Numbered from the stretch's first letter, positions 1 to 9,184 are shown. The stretch: DNA of 64,000 nucleotides from an uncultured Alistipes sp. (GCA_944326855.1 CALVFO010000003.1:24592-88591), one strand, 5' to 3'. Numbers and translations: made by a program. The notes: generated from the letters alone by a model not told the origin.

Positions 1-2876
1 TCCGATACCGTCGAGGCATACAGCGGAAGACCCGTTGCCGCATCCACGCCTCCGTATTTATAGATATAAAGGTTGTAGTACGGTTTGCCGATACCACGCA
101 GATACATCACCGGGCTACCGTTCACGTAAGCACCCTGTACATCCCATTTGTCGATGGAAGCCGTCCAGTTGCCCCCGTATTCATCCGAACCGGTTCCGGC
201 AGGCACTTCCAACAAAGTCGTATTGTAGGTTCCCCCATTCACACTGAATGACCACAAGATATCGGGAGTCTTGATAATATCCACGCCCAATTCGAGTTCG
301 AACCCGCGGTTACGCATCCGGGCCGAGTTCATGGGCAGGGTCGTCTGACCGGCCATGGCAAAGGAGATCGGAGTATCCCAGATCGCATCGTCGGTAATCG
401 TCTGATACCAGTCCAACGTACCGTAGAAACGATCCCACAGACGGAAATCGAGACCTACATCGACCGTTTTCTTCTTTTCCCAGGTCAGGTTCGGGTTAGC
501 GAATGTACCCTGTACCAACTTCCAACCATCGGGCTGATAGCTACCCGCCTGAGAGTATGATGTTGCACTATAAGTCCAGGTCTGATAACCGGCATAACGA
601 CCGATTCCGTTCTGATTCCCGATCACCCCGTAATCGGCACGCAATTTCAAATCCGTCAACCAAGAAGCATCCTGCATCCAAGGTTCGGCCGAGATACGCC
701 AGGCACCGCCTACCGACCAGAAAGTACCCCAACGTTTATCCATGTCGCGGAATTTCGAAGAACCGTCGAAACGCAGGCTGGCCGTCAGATAATATTTATT
801 GTCATAAATATAGTTGGCCCGGGCGAAATAACCTTCCAGCGCTTCCTGATCTTCTCCACCCCCGATACCGCTGAAGGTACCGCCAGAGTTCAGATAAATA
901 AAGTTGGCAAACGTATTGAAGCCGTCGATCAACGAATAAGCCGACTTGTAGTTCATGCTGGAAGAACGCATCCAGTTGAATTCGTGACCGATCAAGGCAT
1001 CTACGTGATGTTTGCCATAGTCATGACCCCAGTTCAGGATCTGCTGACTGTTGATATTCATGTAATCACCATAGATACGACCCATGGCACCCTTTTCCGA
1101 TACGGCCGCACCGTGCGATTTATTCACATAACGATCCCGAACCGAAGAGGTATAGTCGACGGCCAAATTAGCCGTGAAGGTAAAGTCTTTAAGGAACTTG
1201 GCATCGACATAACCTCTCATATTGAAGTCATTGTAGATCGTTTCATCCTTATCGTTTTCCAACTGATAGAGCACATCGTAAGCCGACGAACGGGAAGTAA
1301 CGGGATAACGTCCCAGCACTGAACCGCCCGAAGGATCCAACGGAGAATATTGTACGCCCGGACCATCTACCACGACTTTTTCTCCGTCCTGATAGATCAA
1401 ATTACCGTCTTTATCACGAGCATACATCGAAGCCAAAGGAGAATAACCGTTGGCCCACAAGAAAACATTCTGCACGGCAGCACCCGAGTTACGACCGTAA
1501 CGAGTCGCCGGAGACTGCGTGGCACGACGGCTGTAAGCCGCATTGACCCCTGCTTTCAACCATTTGGTCACCTGCGCATTCAAATTGACACGCATGTTGT
1601 AACGGTTGAAATGCGAACCCACGATATACGAAGGATCTTCCAGATAACCGGCCGACACATAATAATCGGTCTTTTCAGTAGCCCCGCTCACCGTCAAATT
1701 GTACTCCTGGCGGAAGGCTTTCTGATACAACAGATCTTCCCAATCATCAGGTTCATACAACAAACGGGCATTCGGATTCAGTTTTCCCGTCGTAGGTTCT
1801 ACCAAATAGGCACCGCTCATGGTAGACGAAGCGTTAACACCGGAACCCGTAGGCGTATAAACGGCTCCCGGCACATCATAGTACATCCAGTTATACAAGC
1901 CGTTACGTCCGTTGAAATCGGTCGTACTACCCGTATAATTGAACAAATGCTCACTGGCAAACAAGGCTGCCTCTTCATGCGACATGTTCGGGTTCGAGAG
2001 GTTCGTCGTATACATTTCCGAGCTACCATAACGAACCGAGTTGTAAATCCCCTGCCACATCAGTTCATAATAATCCGAAGGTTCGCGAATCAGATCGGGC
2101 GACCCATTGTTGCCGATCATGTTCATCCCCCATTTAGCATCGAAAGTAACCTTAGCACGACCTTCTTTCCCTTTTTTGGTCGTTACCATGATCACCCCGT
2201 TAGCACCACGCGACCCCCACAAAGCCGTCGAAGCCGCATCTTTCAAAACCGTAATCGATTCGATGTCTCGCGGGTTCAGCGTCGACAGCGCACTGCTGTT
2301 CGAGTTAGGCACCCCATCAATCACCACCAGGGCATTGGAGTTGTTCTGACTGGCGGTTCCGATCCCACGAATACGAATCCCCATGTCGATCCCCGGCTGA
2401 CCGTCGACCGACGAAACCTGCAGCCCCGGGATAGCCCCTTCCAACGCTTTGGTCAGGGTCGAGTTGGATTGCGAACTGATGATCTCGGAGTCGATCGAAC
2501 TGAGCGATCCCGTCAAGTCCTTTTTCTTGGCGGTACCGAATGCGATCACCACGACATCTTCCAACGATTGTGCATCGTCTTCCAACGTCACGTTAATCGT
2601 CTGGGTGTTACCCACCGTAACCGAAACCGATTTCATCCCCAAGAAGGAAAAGTTCAGCGTACTTCCTACCTGAGCATTGATCGAATAACGACCATCCAGA
2701 TCCGTCGCCGTTCCCACGGTCGTTCCCTGCACGGTCACACTGGCGCCCGCGACAGCCGAGCCGTCACTACCTGTTACAACACCGGAATAGGTGCGTTGCT
2801 GCGCTTGCAGTACACACGTCCCCACCACTGTCATCCACAGCGCCAACAACAATCGAAGAGTTAGTGTTCCTTTCAT
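1..2876 (-). CDS. SusC-like TonB-dependent outer-membrane receptor (C-terminus beyond window)
   Basis: SusC-family receptor: a plugged outer-membrane barrel that imports ligands, usually oligosaccharides, with a SusD lipoprotein lid and TonB energy. From the ATG at 2876 the frame stays open to base 1 (about 958 codons), so only the C-terminal end is missing. Visible in order: signal peptide (about 1-26, ending VLQAQQ), carboxypeptidase-regulatory-like sandwich (about 28-105), a TonB-box-like stretch EDVVVIAFGTAKKK, then the plug with SusC hallmarks LTGSLS, ALEGAIPGLQV and ALWGSRGANGVIMVTTKK, then the barrel. The last residues seen (YKYGGVDAATGLPLY) match the late part of SusC proteins. A susD gene is expected just past base 1. 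The ligand cannot be read from sequence. The leader carries a terminator-like hairpin (see 3011-3038), and no clear promoter was found. Confidence 0.95.
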   Translation of the reverse strand, partial: MKGTLTLRLLLALWMTVVGTCVLQAQQRTYSGVVTGSDGSAVAGASVTVQGTTVGTATDLDGRYSINAQVGSTLNFSFLGMKSVSVTVGNTQTINVTLEDDAQSLEDVVVIAFGTAKKKDLTGSLSSIDSEIISSQSNSTLTKALEGAIPGLQVSSVDGQPGIDMGIRIRGIGTASQNNSNALVVIDGVPNSNSSALSTLNPRDIESITVLKDAASTALWGSRGANGVIMVTTKKGKEGRAKVTFDAKWGMNMIGNNGSPDLIREPSDYYELMWQGIYNSVRYGSSEMYTTNLSNPNMSHEEAALFASEHLFNYTGSTTDFNGRNGLYNWMYYDVPGAVYTPTGSGVNASSTMSGAYLVEPTTGKLNPNARLLYEPDDWEDLLYQKAFRQEYNLTVSGATEKTDYYVSAGYLEDPSYIVGSHFNRYNMRVNLNAQVTKWLKAGVNAAYSRRATQSPATRYGRNSGAAVQNVFLWANGYSPLASMYARDKDGNLIYQDGEKVVVDGPGVQYSPLDPSGGSVLGRYPVTSRSSAYDVLYQLENDKDETIYNDFNMRGYVDAKFLKDFTFTANLAVDYTSSVRDRYVNKSHGAAVSEKGAMGRIYGDYMNINSQQILNWGHDYGKHHVDALIGHEFNWMRSSSMNYKSAYSLIDGFNTFANFIYLNSGGTFSGIGGGEDQEALEGYFARANYIYDNKYYLTASLRFDGSSKFRDMDKRWGTFWSVGGAWRISAEPWMQDASWLTDLKLRADYGVIGNQNGIGRYAGYQTWTYSATSYSQAGSYQPDGWKLVQGTFANPNLTWEKKKTVDVGLDFRLWDRFYGTLDWYQTITDDAIWDTPISFAMAGQTTLPMNSARMRNRGFELELGVDIIKTPDILWSFSVNGGTYNTTLLEVPAGTGSDEYGGNWTASIDKWDVQGAYVNGSPVMYLRGIGKPYYNLYIYKYGGVDAATGLPLYASTVS

Positions 2877-2973
2877 AATCAATTGTTTAAAGTTAATAAA
2901 TAAGGATAGAGGTAAATTATATAGAGATAATTTCATACTCAGTTACTTATAAAACACAGAACTCATGATTTAA

Positions 2974-3131
2974 CGTCCCTTTTTTCTGACATTCGAATAG
3001 GATTATGTCGCAAAAAGAAAAAATGGCCCCAGAGGGCCTTCTAACCGAATGACTATGTTTTTTTTAAAAAAATTTGCCGATTGGACAAAAAAACAATACA
3101 TTTATTGGGTCGTAGTCATAAAAAAGGGACG
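2974..3131. repeat. 12-bp inverted repeat flanking the susC-leader hairpin
   Basis: CGTCCCTTTTTT at 2974-2985 and its exact reverse complement AAAAAAGGGACG at 3120-3131 lie on either side of the hairpin at 3025-3038. In a minus-strand transcript the two arms could pair and enclose the terminator. That would be a possible competing structure, but the pairing is inferred and part of each arm is only a T or A run. Confidence 0.4.
3011..3038 (-). terminator. Terminator-like hairpin in the susC leader (possible attenuator)
   Basis: Read on the minus strand, a 5-bp GC stem (GGCCC/GGGCC, 3025-3038, 4-nt loop) is followed by ATTTTTTCTTTTT (3024-3012). That is the shape of an intrinsic terminator. 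No minus-strand gene lies upstream for it to serve, since the next upstream feature is a plus-strand tRNA, so it would act within the leader of the susC-like gene about 135 nt before its ATG. Confidence 0.45.
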
Positions 3132-3522
3132 AAAAAAGCAATAAAAAGATTCTTTTTCGAAAATTTCAGAACAGTCCCGATTTTCTCAAAATACCACACA
3201 AAGACATATCGACTCATTCTCAACCGATTTTTCATTTTACCCAGCCTCTGAACCTGCCGTCGGGGGCCTTTCGAACGCGCAAAACCGTTTCGTTTCCCAT
3301 TTTTTGCTTAATGACGGCATTCGCTTCACTTCCCGCCTGACAATTTTATACATCCGTTCATAAACTCTTTCCCAGGATACGCCCCTCTTCGATTTCTTCA
3401 TTTTCGTTCCTTCCACGCTAAAACGGCCCCAAACCCGAAGTCCATATCGCTTTCTATTTCGCTTTTGCGGGGAAACCCGACGTAGCGCTTGGAGGATTTT
3501 TCATAAAAAAACCATCGATCCT

Positions 3523-3553
3523 TTTGGTAATCCAGAAAAACTCTTTATCTTTG
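3523..3553 (+). promoter_or_regulatory. Promoter of tRNA-Lys
   Basis: TTTG (3523-3526), a 19-nt spacer, then TATCTTTG (3546-3553). This is an exact match to the Bacteroidota sigma-ABfr consensus and ends 16 nt before the tRNA. Confidence 0.8.
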
Positions 3554-3569
3554 CACCACCAAAAACGGA

Positions 3570-3642
3570 GATTCGTTAGCTCAGCTGGTAGAGCACAACA
3601 CTTTTAATGTTGGGGTCCTGGGTTCGAGCCCCAGACGGATCA
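3570..3642 (+). tRNA. tRNA-Lys (anticodon TTT)
   Basis: A complete 73-nt cloverleaf. The acceptor arms GATTCGT and ACGGATC pair with one G-U; the D-arm is GCTC/GAGC; the anticodon stem CAACA/TGTTG holds loop CTTTTAA with anticodon TTT; the T-arm is CTGGG/CCCAG with loop TTCGAGC; the discriminator is A. The CCA end is not encoded (ACA follows). Its own promoter and terminator make it a single-gene transcription unit. Confidence 0.97.
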
Positions 3643-3645
3643 CAG

Positions 3646-3689
3646 AAAAATCCTGATAATCGTACTTGATTATCAGGATTTTTATTTTT
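3646..3689 (+). terminator. Terminator of tRNA-Lys
   Basis: A 16-bp perfect stem (AAAAATCCTGATAATC, 3646-3661, with 3668-3683), 6-nt loop and T-rich tail, 3 nt after the tRNA. Confidence 0.85.
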
Positions 3690-4396
3690 GAAAGTATCTT
3701 TATCGAAACGCCTTCCTGCAAGCTGTAATTGGGGATCCTGAAAAACAGAGTACATCCCCTCTCCCGATGGCAGCAGGAAAAGAATATTTTCAACATACGA
3801 CCCGGACGACAAACTCCAAAACTCCACATTTATTATCCTGAATTTCAGACCGGCAAGGATCTTTTGAGAAGGGATAGCTTATCGACTGTTGCATTCCCGG
3901 TCCATGACTTGAATTGGAAGTCTCTGATCTATGTCATCCTGAATCTCCAGCTGCCGCTATACTCTGAAAATTGGTCATTCTCGGCACCCCTCTCGAGTCT
4001 ATGGGGCAAAATGCATTCAATCTCTACCAGGCTTTGCGGAGCATTGTATGCCCCAACGAAACCCCGGCGACTTTGAGCAGCGGTGCTTTCCCCATATCCA
4101 ACAGTGAGGGGAAGCTATACGTCAATTACAAAATTTAGATTCCTGACGCCCCGGTCAACACCTGCCGAACGGCATGACCGGCCTATGGGCATATATCATC
4201 TTGAATACCGACAACCATGATCTCTATCCAATCAGCCCCCTCCCGACAGAATAGACCTTAAACCGATAATCGAAGGTTCAAAACTCCATCCAACAAGCTC
4301 CACCCATTTCCGATCCTCGCACTTCCCCGGGCTCTCCCCCCCAAAAAAAAGAGCCTGTCATACACAGGCTCTTCTCTTCCCCAGGGAAATTCCGGA
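3690..4396. other. Gene-poor stretch, probable decayed sequence
   Basis: About 700 bp between the tRNA terminator and the fimbrillin operon. The longest frame (3729-4076, 115 codons) has no recognisable protein character. The only stretch that reads like a protein end is at 4001-4138 in a different frame, listed separately. Near the end, the minus-strand hairpin AAGAGCCTGTGT / ACACAGGCTCTT (about 4349-4374) sits just after the stop of the operon's last gene and probably terminates it. Confidence 0.5.
4001..4138 (+). pseudogene. Possible gene remnant (45 codons)
   Basis: The frame from ATG 4001 to TAG 4138 encodes a short, natural-looking C-terminal-type segment (contains NETPATLSSGAF and EGKLYVNYKI). 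Upstream the same frame continues protein-like but is broken by stops. It looks like the tail of a decayed gene next to a tRNA, a usual site for insertions. I do not recognise the family, and it may be chance. Confidence 0.2.
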
Positions 4397-6406
4397 TTAA
4401 TCTTTAAGCAATACAGGCGGCTCACGCAACGGATACACGGGAAGATCCCGACGACTATATTTGCCATAATCGTTGCTATATGCCCCCGATTGAAGCTGAT
4501 CCAACACTTCATCGTAATTGACATCCTTAGCCAGGAAATCCTCATAATCAAACGCTTCATTCGACAGTTTCTTGATGCGTTCCACGATCAACTGACGGGA
4601 ACAAGCATTGAAATAGGGTCGATCGTCGATCATGCAGCTAATCTTTTCAGAACGCCAGATTCCTTTTCCATACTCTGCATATCCTCCTTCATAAAAGCCG
4701 ACTTTCGGGAAACGGGAATCACCGATCATGTGCCGCCAATACACACTCGTGCTGGTCGGTGAGGGATCGCAGGTCAGATTCAGGCACATCGGCACCGTCC
4801 ACGAATGTTCCGAAATATAGTTCCGTATATATTTTTCATCGTTATCGTACCAATACTCATCCCCCAAACGGCCAATAGCATGCCCCCCAACTTCATGCAG
4901 AAAGACATTCGGCCAGGTTTCAATCGTCACTCCGATCTCTTCCCCAATCTGCTCCCGAATATTATCCAGTTCAGAAATCCACTCGCCAGGCGTCAAGGGA
5001 CAGATTGCATACGCTGCTCCCGCAGGAGAACTTGAGGTAACCCCGCCCCGACGAGAATCATTCGCCAGAATGGCAAGAGGTACCTGATCATAGGTAACTC
5101 GTCCATTGACAATATCCGGACAATACTCCTTCAGGAAAAGTTCCGGTTTCCGATCATATATAGAATAGGCCCCCGAAAAACTCTCCCCGGTTGAGATTCC
5201 GAAATAAGTATCCTTTTGAATATGGGCCCGCCAATCGCCCACGCCTTCCTCATTGGAAATGGCCGGAATAATATAGACCGTAAAATAGTGTCGATAAGTT
5301 TTGTAAGGTTCCGCATTGAACAGGTAATCGAGTCCTTTTCGGGCCATTTGTTCGAAATAACCATTCTTGAGCATCTGCTCCCGAATGAAACCCTCTCCCG
5401 TAACGACCAATACAACCGGATCCGCAACCGTTCCCTCCTGATAAACGATTACATCCCCGGTATTATAAACCGTCAAATCCTCTACGCGGCCATTATTCAC
5501 GGTTATCGTTTCATCCCATTGTGAAACCGAGATGCCCTCCAGGGTTAGTTCACCCTCAATTCCGAGCTTCAGGTTCACCGAATAATGGAAACCGGACTGA
5601 AAAGTCTTGTTCAACGGCAACGGAATCTCCTGGCTTCCGTAAATGACCTTCAGAAACGGAACGGATGCTTCTACGGACTGAGGAGGCACAATCACCGACC
5701 AACTGCGATCGTAACCGCCCGAAGGGGTTTCGAGCGGGAAAGGCGTCAGGGTCTGAGTCGCTCCCGAAACGGTAAACTGCGCAGGCCATTGCGTCATATC
5801 CACCGACATTTGCGTACGCGTATCGATCTTCAACGAACAGGCAACATCCTGAATATGATCGCTTTGATAGGCGACATTCACCGTGATCATGCTCAACAGA
5901 TGGGACATTTCCATGGTAATCGCCCGATCGGCCTTGTCAGCCAACGTCCGGGAGACCAGAAAATCGTTGGCCATCATCTGCTTTTCGGTGCTCTGGTCGA
6001 TCGACACCCCGAACGGGATTGCTGACGCCGAGGTCACACCGTCCTGATAGGGGTAATAAGCCAACAGACAACACGGCGTCCCGACCGTTCCCGAAGGCCA
6101 GTAAACCTCCTCAGCGGCACTCCACACAGCTCCGTCATAGGAAAAGCGGGCGTTAAAGGTTCTGTTCGAGGGCACCGGAGCCTCCCCGCTGACCGTCGCA
6201 AACACCCCGATGGCATCTTCCGGATCGAACTGGTAACCCGTCGGAGTTTCCGAAACTTTCGTCTGCATGTTCCCGATCGAAGGGGCAACCTGCAAACGCA
6301 AATCGACATCTTCTCCGGAAAGATCAGGCAATTCATTCTTGGCACATCCCGACACTCCCCAGGCCAACAACAACCCGTATACGAAATATCTGTATAATAT
6401 TCTCAT
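4397..6406 (-). CDS. Fimbrillin-like lipoprotein fused to M64-type zinc metallopeptidase
   Basis: 669 residues. A lipoprotein signal with lipobox VSGC puts lipidation at Cys21. Residues about 30-310 resemble the fimbrillin/Mfa-like fold (motifs EEVYWPSG, LLAYYPYQDG, MEMSHLLSMITV, VIVPPQS), the fold of Bacteroidota type V pilins and tip proteins. Residues about 330-640 resemble M64 (IgA-peptidase-like) metallopeptidases: LHEVGGHAIGRLGDEYW (503-519) and a C-terminal YEGGYAEYGKGIWRSEKIS segment (572-590). The zinc motif reads HEVGGH (504-509), one residue longer than HExxH; the extra Gly sits in a six-G run (4883-4888). It is the last gene of a four-gene operon, 13 nt after its neighbour. Likely a surface-exposed tip or stalk protein with proteolytic activity. 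The substrate is unknown and activity is not proven. Confidence 0.85.
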   Translation of the reverse strand: MRILYRYFVYGLLLAWGVSGCAKNELPDLSGEDVDLRLQVAPSIGNMQTKVSETPTGYQFDPEDAIGVFATVSGEAPVPSNRTFNARFSYDGAVWSAAEEVYWPSGTVGTPCCLLAYYPYQDGVTSASAIPFGVSIDQSTEKQMMANDFLVSRTLADKADRAITMEMSHLLSMITVNVAYQSDHIQDVACSLKIDTRTQMSVDMTQWPAQFTVSGATQTLTPFPLETPSGGYDRSWSVIVPPQSVEASVPFLKVIYGSQEIPLPLNKTFQSGFHYSVNLKLGIEGELTLEGISVSQWDETITVNNGRVEDLTVYNTGDVIVYQEGTVADPVVLVVTGEGFIREQMLKNGYFEQMARKGLDYLFNAEPYKTYRHYFTVYIIPAISNEEGVGDWRAHIQKDTYFGISTGESFSGAYSIYDRKPELFLKEYCPDIVNGRVTYDQVPLAILANDSRRGGVTSSSPAGAAYAICPLTPGEWISELDNIREQIGEEIGVTIETWPNVFLHEVGGHAIGRLGDEYWYDNDEKYIRNYISEHSWTVPMCLNLTCDPSPTSTSVYWRHMIGDSRFPKVGFYEGGYAEYGKGIWRSEKISCMIDDRPYFNACSRQLIVERIKKLSNEAFDYEDFLAKDVNYDEVLDQLQSGAYSNDYGKYSRRDLPVYPLREPPVLLKD

Positions 6407-6419
6407 CGCTTATGATTCT

Positions 6420-7952
6420 TTAAAAATAACGAACAGCAATCACGTTATAGGATTCCGTGGTAAAATCCACATCCTGATCGAGCATTTCTGTTTGTCGGGT
6501 GTCCCTATAAAACCTCATGTTAACATATTTCAATTTCCCATCCTCATCTTGTCGCAACGTAGAGGAATATACGACAGCGATATATCCAAAACCCGGTCCT
6601 CCATCAGTCCACTTCATAAATTCAACGGTCCAATAATTGGCCAACAAATCGGACCATACCTCCGGTTCGATCTGATCCAAAATCGTCTGCCACTGCTCGC
6701 CTGCCGGAATAAACCAATCGGGTCCCAACGTACGCACATAATCCAAGGCCGGGAAATTTTTCCAGGACAAGAGTGCAGGATCACTCTGCTGAGACAACAA
6801 GATCTTCATCGTTTCCATATTGATGATCCCATCGGTCAGGCTCGAACCGGCCTGAAACATACCTCCGTTATTCGGATCCTGATACTCCAATGACGTTAAC
6901 CATCCGCCATTCATGAAAGGAGTACCTTTTTTATCCACAATGGTCACCATAATCCCCGGACGATGTGATTCCCGGGCCCGAACCACATAGGCAATCGGAT
7001 TCTCGGCATTCGGCCACAAATCCCCGGCCTGATACTCTTCGGGATCCATTCCCGCCTGGGGCAAATCTACTTTTTCCTCTTCCCATTGTGCGATCGATAT
7101 CGGGTCGAGAGCCAACAGAACCGGATCGATATCCCGGCCGATTCTCAAACGATACGTATAACATTTCCCCGCCTCGAATCGGGCCGAAACCGACTTTTCA
7201 AACGACTTGCCGTTTACGGAAAAAGCGACGAACACCCCGTCGGAAGAAACCTCCTGCGGCAATACCGTCAATTCATAGCACTGGCTGACGCCCTGCGGAG
7301 CCACCTCCAACAAACAAGGCGACATCGCCGTGGAGGAACCCTGCACCGACACCGTACCGTCGTTCAAATCGACCGTCCCGTTGTTTTTCAGCGATACGGA
7401 CAACGACTGGATGCCTTCCGTTCCGATATAGTCCCCATCGAAAATCACTTCGAAGACCAATCGGCTCAAGGCATGTTGCAACTCCAGCTGAACCGGTTCA
7501 CCCGAGCCCGTTTTCGTCATCGAAGAACGACTGTACAGCCAATCGTTTTGCTGAGGACCTCCCTGCTGACTCTGGTCGGCGGCCAATGACAACGGCACGG
7601 CCGACGGATCGGACAGGGTCGACAAATAAGGAGCATAAGCCACTACGTCGCAGACAGTACCTTCGGCATTATCGGGCCATCGCAAAACCGGTTGCGAAAC
7701 CCACCCGTTTTCCGTATACCGCAACTCCACATTATAGAACGAGGCTCCCGCATTCAGCATTTCTCCCGGTGAAAGCAACGATACGCCCAACGAGGCTTCG
7801 GTCCACGGCGAAACCTCCCCGTTCGAAGCCAACACCGCCTTTCCGATCTGCAGACAATCGTTGTTGTCCAACGCTTCGGTATGCTCCTCCTTGCTGCATC
7901 CCGTCAGCAAAAGAAGCCCCAATAAATAATATATTCGTTTCATGCGCATCAT
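6420..7952 (-). CDS. Fimbrillin-like lipoprotein with C-terminal DUF1566/lectin-like domain
   Basis: 510 residues with lipobox LTGC (Cys19). Residues about 30-310 look like the fimbrillin fold (PVLRWPDN, VVAYAPYLS, QHALSRLVFEVIF). The C-terminal part (about 330-510) has the pattern of DUF1566 / Fibrobacter-type paralogous domains with a C-type-lectin-like fold: YVRTLGPDWFIPAGEQW near the middle and NVIAVRYF at the end. The start overlaps the upstream stop by one base (TAATG). A third ATG (7943) gives MKRIYYLLG, an equally good signal peptide start. It is probably a pilus subunit or tip adhesin; ligand binding by the C-terminal domain is inference. Confidence 0.8.
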   Translation of the reverse strand: MMRMKRIYYLLGLLLLTGCSKEEHTEALDNNDCLQIGKAVLASNGEVSPWTEASLGVSLLSPGEMLNAGASFYNVELRYTENGWVSQPVLRWPDNAEGTVCDVVAYAPYLSTLSDPSAVPLSLAADQSQQGGPQQNDWLYSRSSMTKTGSGEPVQLELQHALSRLVFEVIFDGDYIGTEGIQSLSVSLKNNGTVDLNDGTVSVQGSSTAMSPCLLEVAPQGVSQCYELTVLPQEVSSDGVFVAFSVNGKSFEKSVSARFEAGKCYTYRLRIGRDIDPVLLALDPISIAQWEEEKVDLPQAGMDPEEYQAGDLWPNAENPIAYVVRARESHRPGIMVTIVDKKGTPFMNGGWLTSLEYQDPNNGGMFQAGSSLTDGIINMETMKILLSQQSDPALLSWKNFPALDYVRTLGPDWFIPAGEQWQTILDQIEPEVWSDLLANYWTVEFMKWTDGGPGFGYIAVVYSSTLRQDEDGKLKYVNMRFYRDTRQTEMLDQDVDFTTESYNVIAVRYF

Positions 7953-9172
7953 TATTCAAAATCCAAATCGAAAGAACCGCCTTCACCCCACGGCAACGTG
8001 GTGACATCGGTGATCAAAACCGGATCCTTTTCCTCATTCAGGGTCAAGGAAAAGCTTTGACTGAGGCCTGGCTGCAAAGAAACATTCTGTATGACAAATT
8101 CCCGCGACAGAATCTCCGTTTGGGTCCGATCCCGATATTCCACGGTAATCAGCAACTGATCGACCGTCTGCGCCGGAACAATCACCGAGGCATTCCATCC
8201 CGAAACATCATCGGCTGTCAAATAACCCCGGATGTTCGTTCTCTGGCCGGAAGCCGTCAACATACCGGCATTCAGATCGAGCATGCCCTCCGTACACAAT
8301 TCCCCGAAAGTCACCCCGACAACGGTATACCGATCCTTCACCTTCTCATCCAGCACGATTTTTGCCTGAATGTTGGACGAAAGCACCTTGGGTTCGAAAG
8401 ACAAAACCTGTCCAGGTTCCACATTCTCCACATAACCATGCAGCACACAGGACTTCCGATAACGGTCCTGATCCGTCTGATCGACTGCGGCCGAGAAAGG
8501 CCATGCCGAAGGATCATTCCCCGAAGGAGCCGACCACGGATAATAAAAATAGGCATCGGCCGCCGTATGGGTATCCGACCAATAAACCGGATCTCGAGTA
8601 ATCCACCCCCCGTTATCGTCCATCAGGAATTGAGCATTGTTGACCGGATTGGACGAGAGATCCGGTAACGGTACGGAAGTACCGTCTTCCTGGCGATTCA
8701 CCATAAATACCCCTGCGGCATCTCCACTGACAAGATATTCAGACCGGGTCGTCATCACGACTTCGGGCAGAGGTTCAACAGGCGGTTGTGTCAAGGTTAT
8801 TTCAGCCTGGTTGTCGGATTGTGATACAATCTTTACCACAGACACATACTCTATCTCCGACAGATTAGCCTCGGCCGTAACGAGAATCTTTGTATTGCCC
8901 TTTCTACTCGCCGGTTCGAATTGAAACCAGCCATCGGGAATCACCATCCATTCACCGTCACACATCACGGTAAACTCGGCCGTTTCACCTTCAGCCAAAA
9001 AAGTATAAGAAGTCGGGGTCACGGAGATTTCATACGTTTCTTCGCCTCCGGAGGGACCTGGACTGGGCGTGGGTTCTTCCGATCCGGAACCTCCCCCCGA
9101 TGAACAACCGGACAAGGCTCCTACACTCCACAGGGCTACACCCACCGGAAACAATATGTTTTTCAAGTTCAT
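7952..9172 (-). CDS. BACON-domain fimbrillin-like lipoprotein
   Basis: 406 residues. Lipobox LSGC is followed by a low-complexity linker rich in Gly, Ser, Pro and Glu (about 24-45). Residues about 47-130 match the BACON domain pattern (ISVTPTSYTFLAEGETAEF, then CDGEWMV, then LTQPP), a beta-sandwich common in Bacteroidales surface proteins that bind glycan or mucin. The remainder (about 135-406) is fimbrillin-like (PVYWSD, DAYFYYPWS, VLSSNIQAKIVL, VIVPAQTVD). It sits 12 nt after the upstream gene and overlaps the downstream start by one base, so translation is probably coupled. Predicted outer-surface lipoprotein, role in the pilus-like assembly inferred from neighbours. Confidence 0.8.
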   Translation of the reverse strand: MNLKNILFPVGVALWSVGALSGCSSGGGSGSEEPTPSPGPSGGEETYEISVTPTSYTFLAEGETAEFTVMCDGEWMVIPDGWFQFEPASRKGNTKILVTAEANLSEIEYVSVVKIVSQSDNQAEITLTQPPVEPLPEVVMTTRSEYLVSGDAAGVFMVNRQEDGTSVPLPDLSSNPVNNAQFLMDDNGGWITRDPVYWSDTHTAADAYFYYPWSAPSGNDPSAWPFSAAVDQTDQDRYRKSCVLHGYVENVEPGQVLSFEPKVLSSNIQAKIVLDEKVKDRYTVVGVTFGELCTEGMLDLNAGMLTASGQRTNIRGYLTADDVSGWNASVIVPAQTVDQLLITVEYRDRTQTEILSREFVIQNVSLQPGLSQSFSLTLNEEKDPVLITDVTTLPWGEGGSFDLDFE

Positions 9173-9184
9173 AAATGCGTCTGA

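Larger units (their letters stand above)
2877..3569. other. Intergenic region between susC and tRNA-Lys
   Basis: About 690 bp without a gene. The susC-proximal part (to about 3130) is AT-rich and holds the leader hairpin and inverted repeat listed separately. The rest shows no open frame with protein-like composition until the tRNA promoter at 3523. No Bacteroidota promoter match was found on the minus strand for susC. Confidence 0.6.

Noticed and set aside
1350-2864. 504-codon plus-strand open frame
   Set aside because: Lies fully antisense to the susC-like gene, His/Arg/Ile-rich with no family look; a shadow of the real frame.
3576-3829. Two minus-strand frames of 82-83 codons
   Set aside because: They overlap the tRNA-Lys gene and its terminator.
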